This document shows positions 9,641-18,042 of a stretch of DNA of 64,000 nt, in pieces. The stretch is taken from NCBI RefSeq assembly GCF_900119075.1, contig NZ_FPIP01000003.1:375100-439099 (forward strand). The letters run 5' to 3'. The stretch's first letter is position 1; each line of letters starts with the position of its first letter. The DNA is from Ruminococcus flavefaciens. Lineage in GTDB: Bacteria; Bacillota; Clostridia; Oscillospirales; Ruminococcaceae. The notes beneath the pieces were generated by a model. That model had not been told where the DNA came from and made no database searches. It saw nothing but the letters and a program-made list of their open reading frames with translations. A program made the position numbers and the translations under genes.

Positions 9641-10045
9641 TTGGCACAGCAGAAGGGTAAAAAAGTTACTACTGTCAGAAGACGTAGAGAACGTAAGAAT
9701 ATCGAAAGCGGCGCTGTTCATATCCAGTCCACTTTCAATAACACGATCGTTACGATCACAGATACAGCCGGAAACGCTATCTCTTGGGCAAGCGCTGGCG
9801 AACTCGGCTTCAGAGGCTCAAAGAAGTCTACTCCTTTCGCAGCACAGACAGCTGCTGAGACAGCTGCAAAGGCAGCTATGGAGCACGGCCTCAAGAATGT
9901 AGAAGTATACGTAAAGGGACCTGGTGCAGGTCGTGAAGCTGCTATCAGAGCACTTCAGACTGTAGGCCTTGAGGTAAGAATGATCAAGGACGTTACTCCT
10001 ATCCCGCACAATGGCTGCCGTCCGCCTAAGAGACGTCGTGTCTGA
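9641..10045 (+). CDS. rpsK: 30S ribosomal protein S11
   Basis: S11 forms part of the platform near the E-site mRNA. The 134-aa product has the [19 protein letters not shown] and [15 protein letters not shown] signatures. The start codon is TTG: AAGGAGG lies about 9 nt upstream, giving [16 protein letters not shown], and no ATG or GTG fits the conserved N-terminus. A weaker start codon may tune S11 output. Confidence 0.96.
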   Translation: MAQQKGKKVTTVRRRRERKNIESGAVHIQSTFNNTIVTITDTAGNAISWASAGELGFRGSKKSTPFAAQTAAETAAKAAMEHGLKNVEVYVKGPGAGREAAIRALQTVGLEVRMIKDVTPIPHNGCRPPKRRRV

Positions 10046-10066
10046 TCAAATTGGAGGTGTATTAAT

Positions 10067-10666
10067 ATGGCAGTACAGAAGGAACCAATTCTTAAGAAGT
10101 GCAGATATCTGGGCATCAGCCCTGCTGTAATGGGCGTTTCAAAGAAGGAGTCAATCCGTTTCAAGAACGCTAACAACAGAAAGAAGATATCTGAATACGG
10201 ACTCCAGCTCAAGGAAAAGCAGAAGCTGAAGTTTATCTACGGCGTACTGGAGAAGCAGTTCAGACACTACTTCTCGATCGCTGAAAAGATGGAGGGTAAG
10301 GCCGGTGATAACCTTATCACAGTTCTCGAATCCAGACTTGACAGTGTTGTTTACAGAATGGGCCTCGCTCTCACAAGAAGAGAAGCAAGACAGCTCGTTG
10401 TACACAGCCACTATACAGTAAACGGCAAGAAGGTAAACATTCCTTCCTATAGAGTTAAGGTTGGCGACGTTATCGCCCTCAGAGAAAAGGACAGAACTTC
10501 TGAGAAGTTCAAGGCTACAGTGGAAGAGACTAAGGACAGACTCGTTCCTGTATGGCTCACAGCTAACAAGGACGACTTCTCTGCTAAGGTAAATCGTCTT
10601 CCAATGGCTGAGGATATTGACTACGAGGTAGCTACTCACCTCATCGTCGAGCTGTACTCCAAGTAA
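10067..10666 (+). CDS. rpsD: 30S ribosomal protein S4
   Basis: S4 is a primary assembly protein of the small-subunit body and an autogenous repressor in many bacteria. The 199-aa sequence has the N-terminal S4 region and the S4 RNA-binding domain (LESRLDSVVYRMGLALTRRE...VNGKKVNIPSYRV). The N-terminal region is of the type without a cysteine cluster (no CxxC pattern). TTGGAGGTG precedes the ATG. Confidence 0.96.
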   Translation: MAVQKEPILKKCRYLGISPAVMGVSKKESIRFKNANNRKKISEYGLQLKEKQKLKFIYGVLEKQFRHYFSIAEKMEGKAGDNLITVLESRLDSVVYRMGLALTRREARQLVVHSHYTVNGKKVNIPSYRVKVGDVIALREKDRTSEKFKATVEETKDRLVPVWLTANKDDFSAKVNRLPMAEDIDYEVATHLIVELYSK

Positions 10667-10732
10667 TCAGTTTGAGATACTTGAAGATTCAGTTTACCAA
10701 AACAACATTAATTGCGAAATAGGAGGGTTTTT

Positions 10733-11698
10733 ATGCTGGAAAAAATTAATAAGCCTGATATTGAGATCGTCGAACTCAAAAGCGACGGCAAGTACGGCAA
10801 ATTCGTTTTAGCACCGCTGGAGCGTGGATACGGTATTACACTTGGAAACAGCCTCAGACGTGTGCTGCTCTCCTCACTTCCTGGCGTAGCTGTAACATCT
10901 GTAAAGCTTTCGGGCAAGGATGGTACAGTTCACCATGAGTTGTCAACTATCCCTGGCGTCAAGGAAGACGTTACAGAGATAATCCTCAGTATCAAGGGAC
11001 TGACCGCTAAGCTTTACGGCGAAGGACCTAAGACAGTGTATGTAGAGGCAGAGGGCGAATGTGAAATTACAGCAGGCGATATAAAAACCGACTCTGAGGT
11101 AAATATCCTCGATCCAGGTATGCACATCGCTACACTTGGTAAAGACGCAAAGCTCTATATGGAGATAACAATCGACAGAGGCAGAGGCTATGTTTCCGCA
11201 GAAAGAAACAAGAAGCAGATCAACCTCCCCGTTGACGTTATCGCTGTAGACAGCATATATACTCCTGTCCTCAAGGTAAACTATACCGTAGAGGATACGC
11301 GACTCGGTCAGGTCACCGACTATGACAAGCTCACAATGGAGGTATGGACCGACGGTACTATCTCCGCTAAGGAAGCTCTGTCACAGGCAGCCAATCTCCT
11401 CAACGAGCATCTGAAGCTGTTCATCGACCTCTCAGAAGAGGCTGGACTTGCTGAGGTCCTTGTTGAAAAGGACGAGAAGGGTAAGGAAAAAATCCTTGAG
11501 ATGACCATTGAGGATCTTGACTTATCTGTACGTTCATTCAATTGTCTGAAGCGTGCAGGTATTAATACCGTAGATGACTTGATCAATAAGTCTGAGGAAG
11601 AAATGATGAAGGTTAGAAACCTTGGAAAGAAGTCCTTCGATGAGGTAAAGGAAAAGCTCCAGTCACTGGGCTTTGACCTTTCTTCCGAAGAGGAATAA
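10733..11698 (+). CDS. rpoA: RNA polymerase alpha subunit
   Basis: The alpha dimer nucleates RNA polymerase assembly; its C-terminal domain contacts UP elements and activators. The 321-aa product has the N-terminal dimerisation region ([18 protein letters not shown]) and a helix-hairpin-helix C-terminal domain ([20 protein letters not shown]...[13 protein letters not shown]). The start at 10733 is chosen for AGGAGGG 6 nt upstream; an in-frame TTG 21 nt earlier would add residues without family support. Confidence 0.97.
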   Translation: MLEKINKPDIEIVELKSDGKYGKFVLAPLERGYGITLGNSLRRVLLSSLPGVAVTSVKLSGKDGTVHHELSTIPGVKEDVTEIILSIKGLTAKLYGEGPKTVYVEAEGECEITAGDIKTDSEVNILDPGMHIATLGKDAKLYMEITIDRGRGYVSAERNKKQINLPVDVIAVDSIYTPVLKVNYTVEDTRLGQVTDYDKLTMEVWTDGTISAKEALSQAANLLNEHLKLFIDLSEEAGLAEVLVEKDEKGKEKILEMTIEDLDLSVRSFNCLKRAGINTVDDLINKSEEEMMKVRNLGKKSFDEVKEKLQSLGFDLSSEEE

Positions 11699-11746
11699 AC
11701 CATAAAACGTGCGTATAGCGCACAACTATAAAAAGGAGTGAATACA

Positions 11747-12088
11747 ATGCCGGGTACAAGAAAGCTGGGCAGAACATCTGATCATAGAAAGGCTATGCTC
11801 AGAGGCATGGTAACTTTCCTGCTTGAGAACGGTCAGATCGAAACTACCGTAACAAGAGCAAAGGAAGTTCGTGCAGTTGCAGAAAAAATGATCACTATCG
11901 GTAAAAACGCTGATCTGCACTCCAAGCGTCAGGTATACTCTTACATCACTAAGGAGTCTGTTGCTAAGAAGGTTTTCGATGAGATCGCTCCAAAGTATGC
12001 AGAGAGAAACGGTGGTTACACACAGATCGTAAAGATCGGTCCTCGCCGTGGCGACGCTGCTGAAATGGCTATCATCAAGCTCGTTTGA
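11747..12088 (+). CDS. rplQ: 50S ribosomal protein L17
   Basis: L17 lies near the exit tunnel. The 113-aa sequence [20 protein letters not shown] and the [15 protein letters not shown] segment are diagnostic; the C-terminal [16 protein letters not shown] is normal. ATG 11747 is used because AAAAGGAGTG sits 8-10 nt before it; an upstream in-frame GTG overlaps that ribosome site. It is the last gene of the ribosomal operon and is followed by a terminator. Confidence 0.96.
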   Translation: MPGTRKLGRTSDHRKAMLRGMVTFLLENGQIETTVTRAKEVRAVAEKMITIGKNADLHSKRQVYSYITKESVAKKVFDEIAPKYAERNGGYTQIVKIGPRRGDAAEMAIIKLV

Positions 12089-12110
12089 TCGCAGATATCG
12101 ATACACAGGA

Positions 12111-12138
12111 GTCGTTCCCGTTATGGGAACGGCTTTTT
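12111..12138 (+). terminator. Rho-independent terminator of the ribosomal operon
   Basis: A 7-bp perfect stem CGTTCCC/GGGAACG (12113-12119 and 12125-12131), extended by G-C and G-U pairs, with a 5-nt loop and a run of five T residues at 12134-12138. It lies 23 nt after the rplQ stop. Confidence 0.85.
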
Positions 12139-12183
12139 ATATATACAGATAATAAAAAAATACGAAAAATCGCCTAAAAGTAC

Positions 12184-12212
12184 TTGAAATATGATTGCGG
12201 ATATGATATAAT
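12184..12212 (+). promoter_or_regulatory. Promoter of yajC
   Basis: TTGAAA at 12184-12189 and TATAAT at 12207-12212 are separated by exactly 17 bp, and TG at 12204-12205 gives an extended -10. The expected start point is near 12219, leaving a leader of about 38 nt before the yajC ATG. Confidence 0.85.
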
Positions 12213-12256
12213 AATTCTCGTATGAAATACAAAATAAAACCGAATGGAGAATAATT

Positions 12257-12781
12257 ATGAATAAGAAGCTTATATCTTCACTTGCTGCGGCTGTTTCTAC
12301 AGCTGCTATGGCAGGTTTTACAGCTATGAACGCTTTCGCTGAGGGCGAAGCACAGGGCGCAGCTGCTGACGGTCAGGCTACTGCACAGGCAGGCGCTATG
12401 GGACTTGGCGGTATGCTCATTCCTCTCGTCATCATGTTCGCACTGCTTTATTTCGTGGCTATCAGACCTCAGAAGAAGCGCGACAAGGAGCTCAAGGAAA
12501 TGCAGCAGAGCCTTCAGGTAGGCGACGAGATCGTTACAGGCGGCGGTATCGTTGGTATCGTTGTAAGCGTTGGCGATGACACAGTCGTTATCGAAACAGG
12601 CGGCGCTAAGCACAAGCTCAGAATAAAGAACTGGGCTATCACAGAGAATGTAACTGCTATTGAGCGCATGAAAGAGGCTAAGGCTACAGGCAAAAAGACC
12701 GCAGCTCTTGAGACTGCTGCTGTAGTTGACGATACTGAGGATAAGAAGTCCAAGAAAAAGAAAGCCGACGAAGAAGAATAA
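12257..12781 (+). CDS. yajC: Preprotein translocase accessory subunit YajC, with N-terminal signal-like extension
   Basis: YajC associates with SecDF and the Sec translocon. The canonical part is the TM segment GMLIPLVIMFALLYFVAIRP followed by Q-K-K-R-D-K-E and the YajC domain (GDEIVTGGGIVGIVVSVGDDTVV). Unlike the usual ~90-110 aa protein that begins with the TM, this 174-aa product has a first hydrophobic stretch ending A-F-A|EGE that looks like a cleavable signal peptide, then a 20-residue Gly/Ala/Gln linker. The C-terminus is a Lys/Asp/Glu-rich tail. GGAGA precedes the ATG. It has its own promoter and terminator. Confidence 0.9.
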   Translation: MNKKLISSLAAAVSTAAMAGFTAMNAFAEGEAQGAAADGQATAQAGAMGLGGMLIPLVIMFALLYFVAIRPQKKRDKELKEMQQSLQVGDEIVTGGGIVGIVVSVGDDTVVIETGGAKHKLRIKNWAITENVTAIERMKEAKATGKKTAALETAAVVDDTEDKKSKKKKADEEE

Positions 12782-12789
12782 AAACAGAA

Positions 12790-12836
12790 ACCTCCGCATA
12801 GAATTCCTATGGATTCTATGGCGGAGGTCTTTTTTT
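12790..12836 (+). terminator. Terminator of yajC whose 3' arm contains the next gene's ribosome site
   Basis: Stem CCTCCGC+ATAGAAT (12791-12804) pairs with ATTCTAT+GCGGAGG (12813-12827, one bulged G at 12820), followed by seven T residues at 12830-12836. The GGAGG at 12823-12827 in the 3' arm is also the only ribosome-binding site in front of the ATG at 12837, which follows the T-run directly. Confidence 0.85.
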
Positions 12837-13238
12837 ATGGGCAGACACAGAAAAAGTCTATGGACAAACAGTGGGCTCAGCATGGCTGCGGCTGTATTAC
12901 TTGGGCTTGGCTGTACAGGAGCAGCGGCGGCTGCGCTTGCGGCTCTGCTGTTTTACGTGATGAAGGATATGTCTATGGCAGGAGCATTTGCAGGGGCGGC
13001 TCTTGCACTCGGTGCTTATACGGGAGCCTTTGTATTCGGCAAATACAGACGGCGAAAGGGGCTTTTTGGCGGCTCGCTGTGCGGTGCGCTGATGTATCTG
13101 GTCATAGCGGCGGCAGGCATTGCTCTTACGGGAGAGCTGACAGGCATAAAAAAACTCCTCCTGCTTACCGTTTTCGGCGCAGCAGGGGGAGTTGCAGGTG
13201 TCAATTCAAAGCGTCCCAGGAATCTTCGGGATCAGTAA
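12837..13238 (+). CDS. Small four-TM membrane protein (TIGR04086-like)
   Basis: A 133-aa hydrophobic protein with about four membrane segments (roughly residues 12-38, 43-65, 72-96 and 105-122) separated by short basic loops. Size, topology and the position next to yajC fit the uncharacterised TIGR04086 membrane family of Firmicutes; this assignment is from memory of the family, not from a search. The start codon follows the yajC terminator T-run and its ribosome site is buried in the terminator stem, so expression needs read-through and opening of the hairpin. The 3' end overlaps the convergent protease gene by 7 bp. Confidence 0.7.
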   Translation: MGRHRKSLWTNSGLSMAAAVLLGLGCTGAAAAALAALLFYVMKDMSMAGAFAGAALALGAYTGAFVFGKYRRRKGLFGGSLCGALMYLVIAAAGIALTGELTGIKKLLLLTVFGAAGGVAGVNSKRPRNLRDQ

Positions 13239-14842
13239 TTGCCCGAGGTGTCTTCCATGAGCTTGAACTCTATGTTGTAGTAGTCTATTTTGCCTTTTTT
13301 ATCCACATGAGCACAGGTAGCAGGAACTGTATCGCCTGCCTCGTACTGGCTGCTTATGGTGTCGTAGAGCTCGTCGTAGGTGCTGACGGTCTTGCCGTTT
13401 ATCTCTGTGATAAAGTCGCCTGCCTTGAGCTCGGTCTTGGCGATATCGCTGCCTTCGTCAATACTGTCGATGTAGATGCCCTTGAAGTCCTCGGGCAGCT
13501 CATAGCCAAGCACTTCTTCGAGAGCCTTACGCTTTTCCTCAGTCTCCATATCACGGAGTCTGATACCGATACGGAAGCGTCCACCTACGAAGCCGTTCTT
13601 AATGAGCTCCTCGATAACAGGGGAGGCTTCGTTGATAGTGATAGCAAAGCCAAGTCCCTCAAATTCGGCGCTTACGTATTTTGAAGATGTGATACCGATC
13701 ACCTGACCGTACATATTAACCAGCGCACCGCCTGAATTTCCGGGGCTGATGTCTGCATTGGTCTGTATGCAGTTCATCTCAAAGCCTGTGGAATCGCTGC
13801 GGATCTTGCGGTTTACAGCTGAAACTATTCCGTCTGTAACGGTATTGGAGAGGTTTGCAGGGTTGCCGATAGCGATGACCTGCTCACCTACCATAGCCTC
13901 GTCTGAGTCGCCTAAAGTAGCAGGTGTGAGATCCTTTGCGTTGACCTTGATAACGGCAATATCGGTTTTTGCGTCTCTGCCGATTATCTTGGCGTCGTAG
14001 AAGTCGCCGTCGTTGGTCTCGACCTTATGGAAACCGTCTGCCTTTAAAACATGGGCGTTTGTGACGATGTAGCCGTCCTCGTTGAGAACTATTCCCGAGC
14101 CTGTGCCCTCGGTCTTTTTTGCCATATATCCCGCATAATCGGAATAGGTGTATATCTTGACGATAGAGGGCTTTACAAGTGAGGCAACGCCCTCGGGAGT
14201 ATATTTGCCGTTTTCGTCCTTGAAGTTCTCCTCGTCATTTGCGCCCTTTGGCTTTGACTCCTTGTAGAGCACTACCTGCTGGGGATTGCCTATCTTGTCC
14301 ACTATCTCATCGCTCTTGACGATATCGTGGATAATGCCGAATATTGCTATACCTGCGGCTATCAGAATGAGAATGAGGAATAGTGCGGCAATAGTTTTTT
14401 CGCTGGTGGGACGGCTTTTCCTCTCTGAGAAGCCGAACTCGTCAGAGCTGTTCTGTCCGCGGTCAGCCTCAGGGAAGCCTATGGGCTCGTACATGAATCG
14501 GTCGTATACGGGACGTCTTGGCTGCTGGTCGTAGCCGCCGTTATTATTATATCCCTGCTGACCGTATCCGCCCTGCTGCGGAGCGCCGCCGTACTGATTA
14601 TAGCCGCCCTGTGCTCCGTAATTATTGGGCTGGCTGTAGCCGTTCTGCTGACCGTAGTTATTCTGCTGACTGTAGTTATTCTGCGGCGGAGGTGGAGGGC
14701 TGTTGTATCTGTCAGGCTCGTTTATGCCCTGCATACCGCTGCCGAAGCTGCTCTCGGAGGAGGGCTTTTCATGCTTTGGGACGTAGGGCTGCTGATAATT
14801 GCTCCCGTAGGGAGAATTATTGTAGTTGTTGTTTTCGTCCAT
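13232..14842 (-). CDS. htrA: HtrA/DegP-like membrane-anchored serine protease
   Basis: An envelope quality-control protease. The first ~115 residues are a cytoplasmic tail rich in Gln, Asn, Gly, Tyr and Pro; a TM helix (AALFLILILIAAGIAIFGII) follows at about 150-170; then a trypsin-like domain with the triad His (TNAHV), Asp (TDIAVIKV) and Ser (GNSGGALV), and a PDZ domain (residues ~430-520, with AGDFITEINGKTV). At 536 aa it is longer than most Firmicutes HtrA because of the tail. It begins 3 nt after the kinase stop, so it is the third gene of the regulator-kinase-protease operon, and probably a target of that two-component system. Confidence 0.92.
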   Translation of the reverse strand: MDENNNYNNSPYGSNYQQPYVPKHEKPSSESSFGSGMQGINEPDRYNSPPPPPQNNYSQQNNYGQQNGYSQPNNYGAQGGYNQYGGAPQQGGYGQQGYNNNGGYDQQPRRPVYDRFMYEPIGFPEADRGQNSSDEFGFSERKSRPTSEKTIAALFLILILIAAGIAIFGIIHDIVKSDEIVDKIGNPQQVVLYKESKPKGANDEENFKDENGKYTPEGVASLVKPSIVKIYTYSDYAGYMAKKTEGTGSGIVLNEDGYIVTNAHVLKADGFHKVETNDGDFYDAKIIGRDAKTDIAVIKVNAKDLTPATLGDSDEAMVGEQVIAIGNPANLSNTVTDGIVSAVNRKIRSDSTGFEMNCIQTNADISPGNSGGALVNMYGQVIGITSSKYVSAEFEGLGFAITINEASPVIEELIKNGFVGGRFRIGIRLRDMETEEKRKALEEVLGYELPEDFKGIYIDSIDEGSDIAKTELKAGDFITEINGKTVSTYDELYDTISSQYEAGDTVPATCAHVDKKGKIDYYNIEFKLMEDTSGNY

Positions 14843-14845
14843 TGT

Positions 14846-16312
14846 TTATCCTTTCCTTTGGGGCTGCTTTTCGGGCAGCTGAATGAGAAACTCGGTATAT
14901 TCTCCCACAACGCTCTTGACAACGATGTGACCGTGGTGGAGATGAACTATCTTTCTTGAAATGGCAAGTCCGAGACCGAGTCCCGTGGTATCCTTGCCGC
15001 GTGACGAGTCTGTCTTGTAGAAACGGTCAAATACCTGAGTTATCTCGGTATTTTTAAGTCCCTCGCCCGTGTTCTTAATGCCTATGGTACACATACCGTT
15101 TACGGAACGCTCGAAGCGGAATGATAGTATACCGCCGTCGTTTACGAACTTTACGGCGTTTTCCACAAGGTTGTAGACTACCTGCTGGATAAGGTCTGCG
15201 TCTACCTCGCAGGTCATACGGTCACTGCCGAGACCTTCTACTTCAAGGTGCTTGTCCTCTATCTTCTTCTCGAACATGAGGACGGTCTGTATAACTATCT
15301 CTGTAAGGTTTACGTCGCGGAAATTCGGCATAAGAGTACCTGTTTCAAATCGCGACATATTCAGCATCGAGGAAATGAGTATCCTCAGACGCTTTATCTC
15401 CTTTGAGACGAGCACAAGGTACTCGTTCTGCTTGGATTTTGGAATAGTACCGTCAAGTATGCCGTCTACGAAGCCGCCTATGGTAGTGATAGGCGTCCTC
15501 AGCTCGTGAGAGACATTGGCGATGAAGGTCTTGCTGGTCTCCTCGCTCTTGGCGACGTCTGCGGCGACGGTATTCACGTATTCTGCGATCTCGGGAGTAG
15601 TATACGGCACGTCCGTGGGTATCTTCTCGGAGAAGTCGCGTCGTGCATACTGCTCGCTGATGCGTTTGAAATCATTCTCATAGTTTGAGAGCTTGTTGAA
15701 TTTATGCCTGATGACGAAAAGCTGGATAAATATGCTCAGTGCGCATATCAGAGCATATACAAGAGTCAGCTTTACGGAAAACGAGTTGATATCGTCGGAT
15801 TTGGTGTAGAACTTGGCAAACATTCTGGTCGGCACAAGGTCGTTTTCGCCTTTCAGGAAGAAGCAGGTGCCGTAGAGCATATAGGGCTGGTCGGCGGAGA
15901 TGTTCTTCGTTTCAAGGTTGAGGAAATCCTTGGCGCTGAGCCTTTCAAGCTCTGCTTCGGATATCTTTGAGGTATTCTTTACTACCTTTTTTGGTTCCTC
16001 GTTGTAGTCTGCGTCTGAGAGGACGCAGTTTCCGTCTTCGTCGTAGATGTATATCATCAGGTGGTATTCCCGTGAGAATACCTCATGAAGCTTTTTTATA
16101 TTTGCTGAACGGGTATCATGGGTATCGGTGTAGTCCCTCTGCATGGATTTGGTGAAGAGGTCGCCGATCGACTGAAGGTCGTTGAGCTTAGAGGATTTGT
16201 AGAAAGATGAGCTGACCGTTATTGCCGCGATACCGATAAGGATATTGATCGATATCATTATGAGAACGAGAAATATAAAGAGCTTATCGTATGAGCTTTT
16301 TTTGCTTTTCAA
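14846..16312 (-). CDS. Sensor histidine kinase
   Basis: A 488-aa membrane kinase: TM1 near residues 12-35, an extracytoplasmic sensor of about 140 residues, TM2 (TLVYALICALSIFIQLFVI), a HAMP-like linker, the H-box SHELRTPITTIGG with the phospho-accepting His, and an ATPase domain with N-box VVYNLVENAVKF and GLGLGLAISRKIV. The start is set at a TTG (16312) because AGAGGTGA lies about 7 nt upstream; an in-frame GTG three codons earlier is the alternative. A hairpin (16334-16355) lies between it and the regulator gene. Confidence 0.9.
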   Translation of the reverse strand: MKSKKSSYDKLFIFLVLIMISINILIGIAAITVSSSFYKSSKLNDLQSIGDLFTKSMQRDYTDTHDTRSANIKKLHEVFSREYHLMIYIYDEDGNCVLSDADYNEEPKKVVKNTSKISEAELERLSAKDFLNLETKNISADQPYMLYGTCFFLKGENDLVPTRMFAKFYTKSDDINSFSVKLTLVYALICALSIFIQLFVIRHKFNKLSNYENDFKRISEQYARRDFSEKIPTDVPYTTPEIAEYVNTVAADVAKSEETSKTFIANVSHELRTPITTIGGFVDGILDGTIPKSKQNEYLVLVSKEIKRLRILISSMLNMSRFETGTLMPNFRDVNLTEIVIQTVLMFEKKIEDKHLEVEGLGSDRMTCEVDADLIQQVVYNLVENAVKFVNDGGILSFRFERSVNGMCTIGIKNTGEGLKNTEITQVFDRFYKTDSSRGKDTTGLGLGLAISRKIVHLHHGHIVVKSVVGEYTEFLIQLPEKQPQRKG

Positions 16313-16333
16313 GGGTATCACCTCTATACAAAA

Positions 16334-16355
16334 CAAGGGGACAGATGTCCCCTTG
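16334..16355 (-). terminator. Intercistronic hairpin between response regulator and kinase
   Basis: Perfect 10-bp arms CAAGGGGACA (16334-16343) and TGTCCCCTTG (16346-16355); on the transcribed strand it is followed by TTTTG. It could reduce kinase relative to regulator by partial termination or protect a processed end. Confidence 0.5.
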
Positions 16356-16360
16356 AAGAA

Positions 16361-17068
16361 TTATTCCTCTTCCTCTGCTTCAAATTTATATCCTACGCCC
16401 CATACGGTCTTAAGAGTCCATTTATCGGAAATGCCCTCAAGCTTTTCACGGAGACGCTTGATGTGTACGTCGATAGTACGTGAATCGCCGTAGTACTCAA
16501 AGCCCCATACCTCGTCAAGAAGCTGGTCACGGGTATAAACTCTGTTTGGATTTGAAGCAAGGTAATACAGAAGCTCGAGCTCCTTTGGCGGAGTATCGAT
16601 ATTCTTGCCGTTTACCTTAAGCTCATAGCTGTCCATATTTACAGAGAGCTTGTCGTAGTGAACTTCCTTCTGCTCGGGCTCTGCCATACCTGTACCTACG
16701 CGGCGTGTAACAGCGTTGATACGTGCGATGACCTCCTTAGCGTCGAAGGGCTTTACTATATAGTCGTCAGCGCCCAGTTCGAGACCGATTACCTTGTCGA
16801 TAGTCTCGCCCTTGGCAGTGATCATTATGATCGGAACATTTGATATCTTTCTTATCTCACGACATACCTGCCAGCCGTCCTTGCCGGGCAGCATGATGTC
16901 AAGAAGCACCATATCAGGGCTCAGAGCCTTGAATTTTACAACAGCGTCGTCGCCGTCGTGGCAGAGAAGCACGCTGTAGCCGTCCTTTTCGAGATATAGT
17001 CTGAGAAGGTCGCAGATGTTTTTGTCATCGTCAACTATCAGGACCTTTGGATTTTTTTCGTTAGCCAT
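16361..17068 (-). CDS. OmpR-family response regulator
   Basis: A 235-aa regulator: receiver domain with acidic pocket IVDDD at 11-15, phospho-acceptor Asp57 in VLLDIMLP, the Thr of MITAKGE and Lys of DYIVKPFD; then a winged-helix DNA-binding domain (residues ~135-230) with SRTIDVHIKRLREKL. It heads the operon with the kinase and HtrA protease, resembling CssRS/htrA-type envelope-stress systems; the signal it senses cannot be read from sequence. The promoter at 17206-17234 lies 138 nt upstream. Confidence 0.93.
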   Translation of the reverse strand: MANEKNPKVLIVDDDKNICDLLRLYLEKDGYSVLLCHDGDDAVVKFKALSPDMVLLDIMLPGKDGWQVCREIRKISNVPIIMITAKGETIDKVIGLELGADDYIVKPFDAKEVIARINAVTRRVGTGMAEPEQKEVHYDKLSVNMDSYELKVNGKNIDTPPKELELLYYLASNPNRVYTRDQLLDEVWGFEYYGDSRTIDVHIKRLREKLEGISDKWTLKTVWGVGYKFEAEEEE

Positions 17069-17205
17069 TTGTTAATACCTTCCTTCCGTATAAAACATAT
17101 ACTTCCCCTTATTTTTGCGCTTTGCAAAGAAAGTATTTTTTGCCCCTAAATCAAGTTATTATGCAGACAAACAGGAATGCCGCCTACACAAAAGATATTA
17201 AAATT

Positions 17206-17234
17206 ATTATAACTCAGTTTTACGAAAATGTCAA
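17206..17234 (-). promoter_or_regulatory. Promoter of the regulator-kinase-protease operon
   Basis: On the minus strand TTGACA (17229-17234) and TATAAT (17206-17211) are separated by exactly 17 bp, a perfect consensus promoter. The leader to the regulator ATG is about 130 nt; no riboswitch-like fold was recognised in it. Confidence 0.9.
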
Positions 17235-17298
17235 TCAAAAATAACCGATTTTTGAATATGTGAGATAATTTTTGACAAATTCACAAATGCGGAGCTGT

Positions 17299-17991
17299 TT
17301 ATTTGTAGGGTTTACGAAAAAAAGCGTCACAAACAGCACAAATGAGTTCCGTATTTGTGGGCTTTTGAGTTATCTGGCAGTCTGTGAGACCGGAAAGAGT
17401 GCCGTTTTTGCCTGCCGCTTCACCGAGAAGCCGCAGGGAGCGCTCTACAGAAGACGAGGTATTGGAGAAACATTCCGCAGTCTCCGCGTAAATGCCGCTC
17501 ATGCCGCCCCACAGTCTTTCGGGAGCTCTTATGCACAGCTCGCAGGCTTTGGCAAGACAGCAGAAGCCGCTGAGCCTGCGCGGGAAGCCTGTTTCTTCGA
17601 GGAAAAGCTCGATACGGGGCAGGAGCTCCGCAGGATAGTCGAGCCGAAGCATTACTCTGTTGCAGAGAGTATTTACAGAGCAGGGCATGGTGACGCACTG
17701 AACGGCGCCTGCCTGCAGAAAGGCTCTGCGGATACTGCCGAGAGAGGTGTAGAGCCCTGCAAATACGGATATACCGCGGCTTGCGGCGGAGGCTATGAAG
17801 CTCAGCAGCCTTTCATCAGGGCGGAATGCGAACAGCACGATACCCTTGTATCCGCCGCTTTGGAGGCAGTTTTCCATGACGGACAGGCTGTCGCGGCAGC
17901 AGTCCGACGGTATGCCCATATTCATGAATTTCCGTGCGATAACCCTGCCAAGAGCGGCTGTGTTGTCACAGATAAGAAGTTTCGTAGCCAT
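17299..17991 (-). CDS. Spo0A-like protein with degenerate receiver domain
   Basis: A 230-aa protein. Residues ~124-226 match the Spo0A DNA-binding domain in layout: a TGFPRRLSGF-type beginning, the recognition-helix region FSNTSSSVERSLRLL (175-189) and the end motif KPTNTELICAV (210-220), which corresponds to KPTNSEFIA of Spo0A. The N-terminal ~115 residues have receiver-like spacing (LLICDN at the start) but where the phospho-acceptor Asp should be there is LFAF, so phosphorylation is unlikely. It may be a phosphorylation-independent relative of Spo0A. GGTGA precedes the ATG. The gene stands alone between a hairpin and the two-component promoter region. Confidence 0.75.
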   Translation of the reverse strand: MATKLLICDNTAALGRVIARKFMNMGIPSDCCRDSLSVMENCLQSGGYKGIVLFAFRPDERLLSFIASAASRGISVFAGLYTSLGSIRRAFLQAGAVQCVTMPCSVNTLCNRVMLRLDYPAELLPRIELFLEETGFPRRLSGFCCLAKACELCIRAPERLWGGMSGIYAETAECFSNTSSSVERSLRLLGEAAGKNGTLSGLTDCQITQKPTNTELICAVCDAFFRKPYK

Positions 17992-18010
17992 ATTTTCACC
18001 GATATATTCA

Positions 18011-18034
18011 GGGCTCCCGTTTTTTCGGGAGCCC
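18011..18034. terminator. Strong hairpin between two minus-strand genes
   Basis: Perfect 9-bp stem GGGCTCCCG/CGGGAGCCC with a 6-nt loop. No T-run follows on the minus strand, so it is either a weak terminator or an RNA-stabilising hairpin after the decayed gene. Confidence 0.5.
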
Positions 18035-18042
18035 TATGTGGT

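Noticed and set aside
12809-13684. Long Cys-rich open frame across the yajC terminator and the protease 3' end
   Set aside because: It runs through a terminator and opposite the htrA PDZ coding region; composition is that of an antisense/offset reading of real genes.
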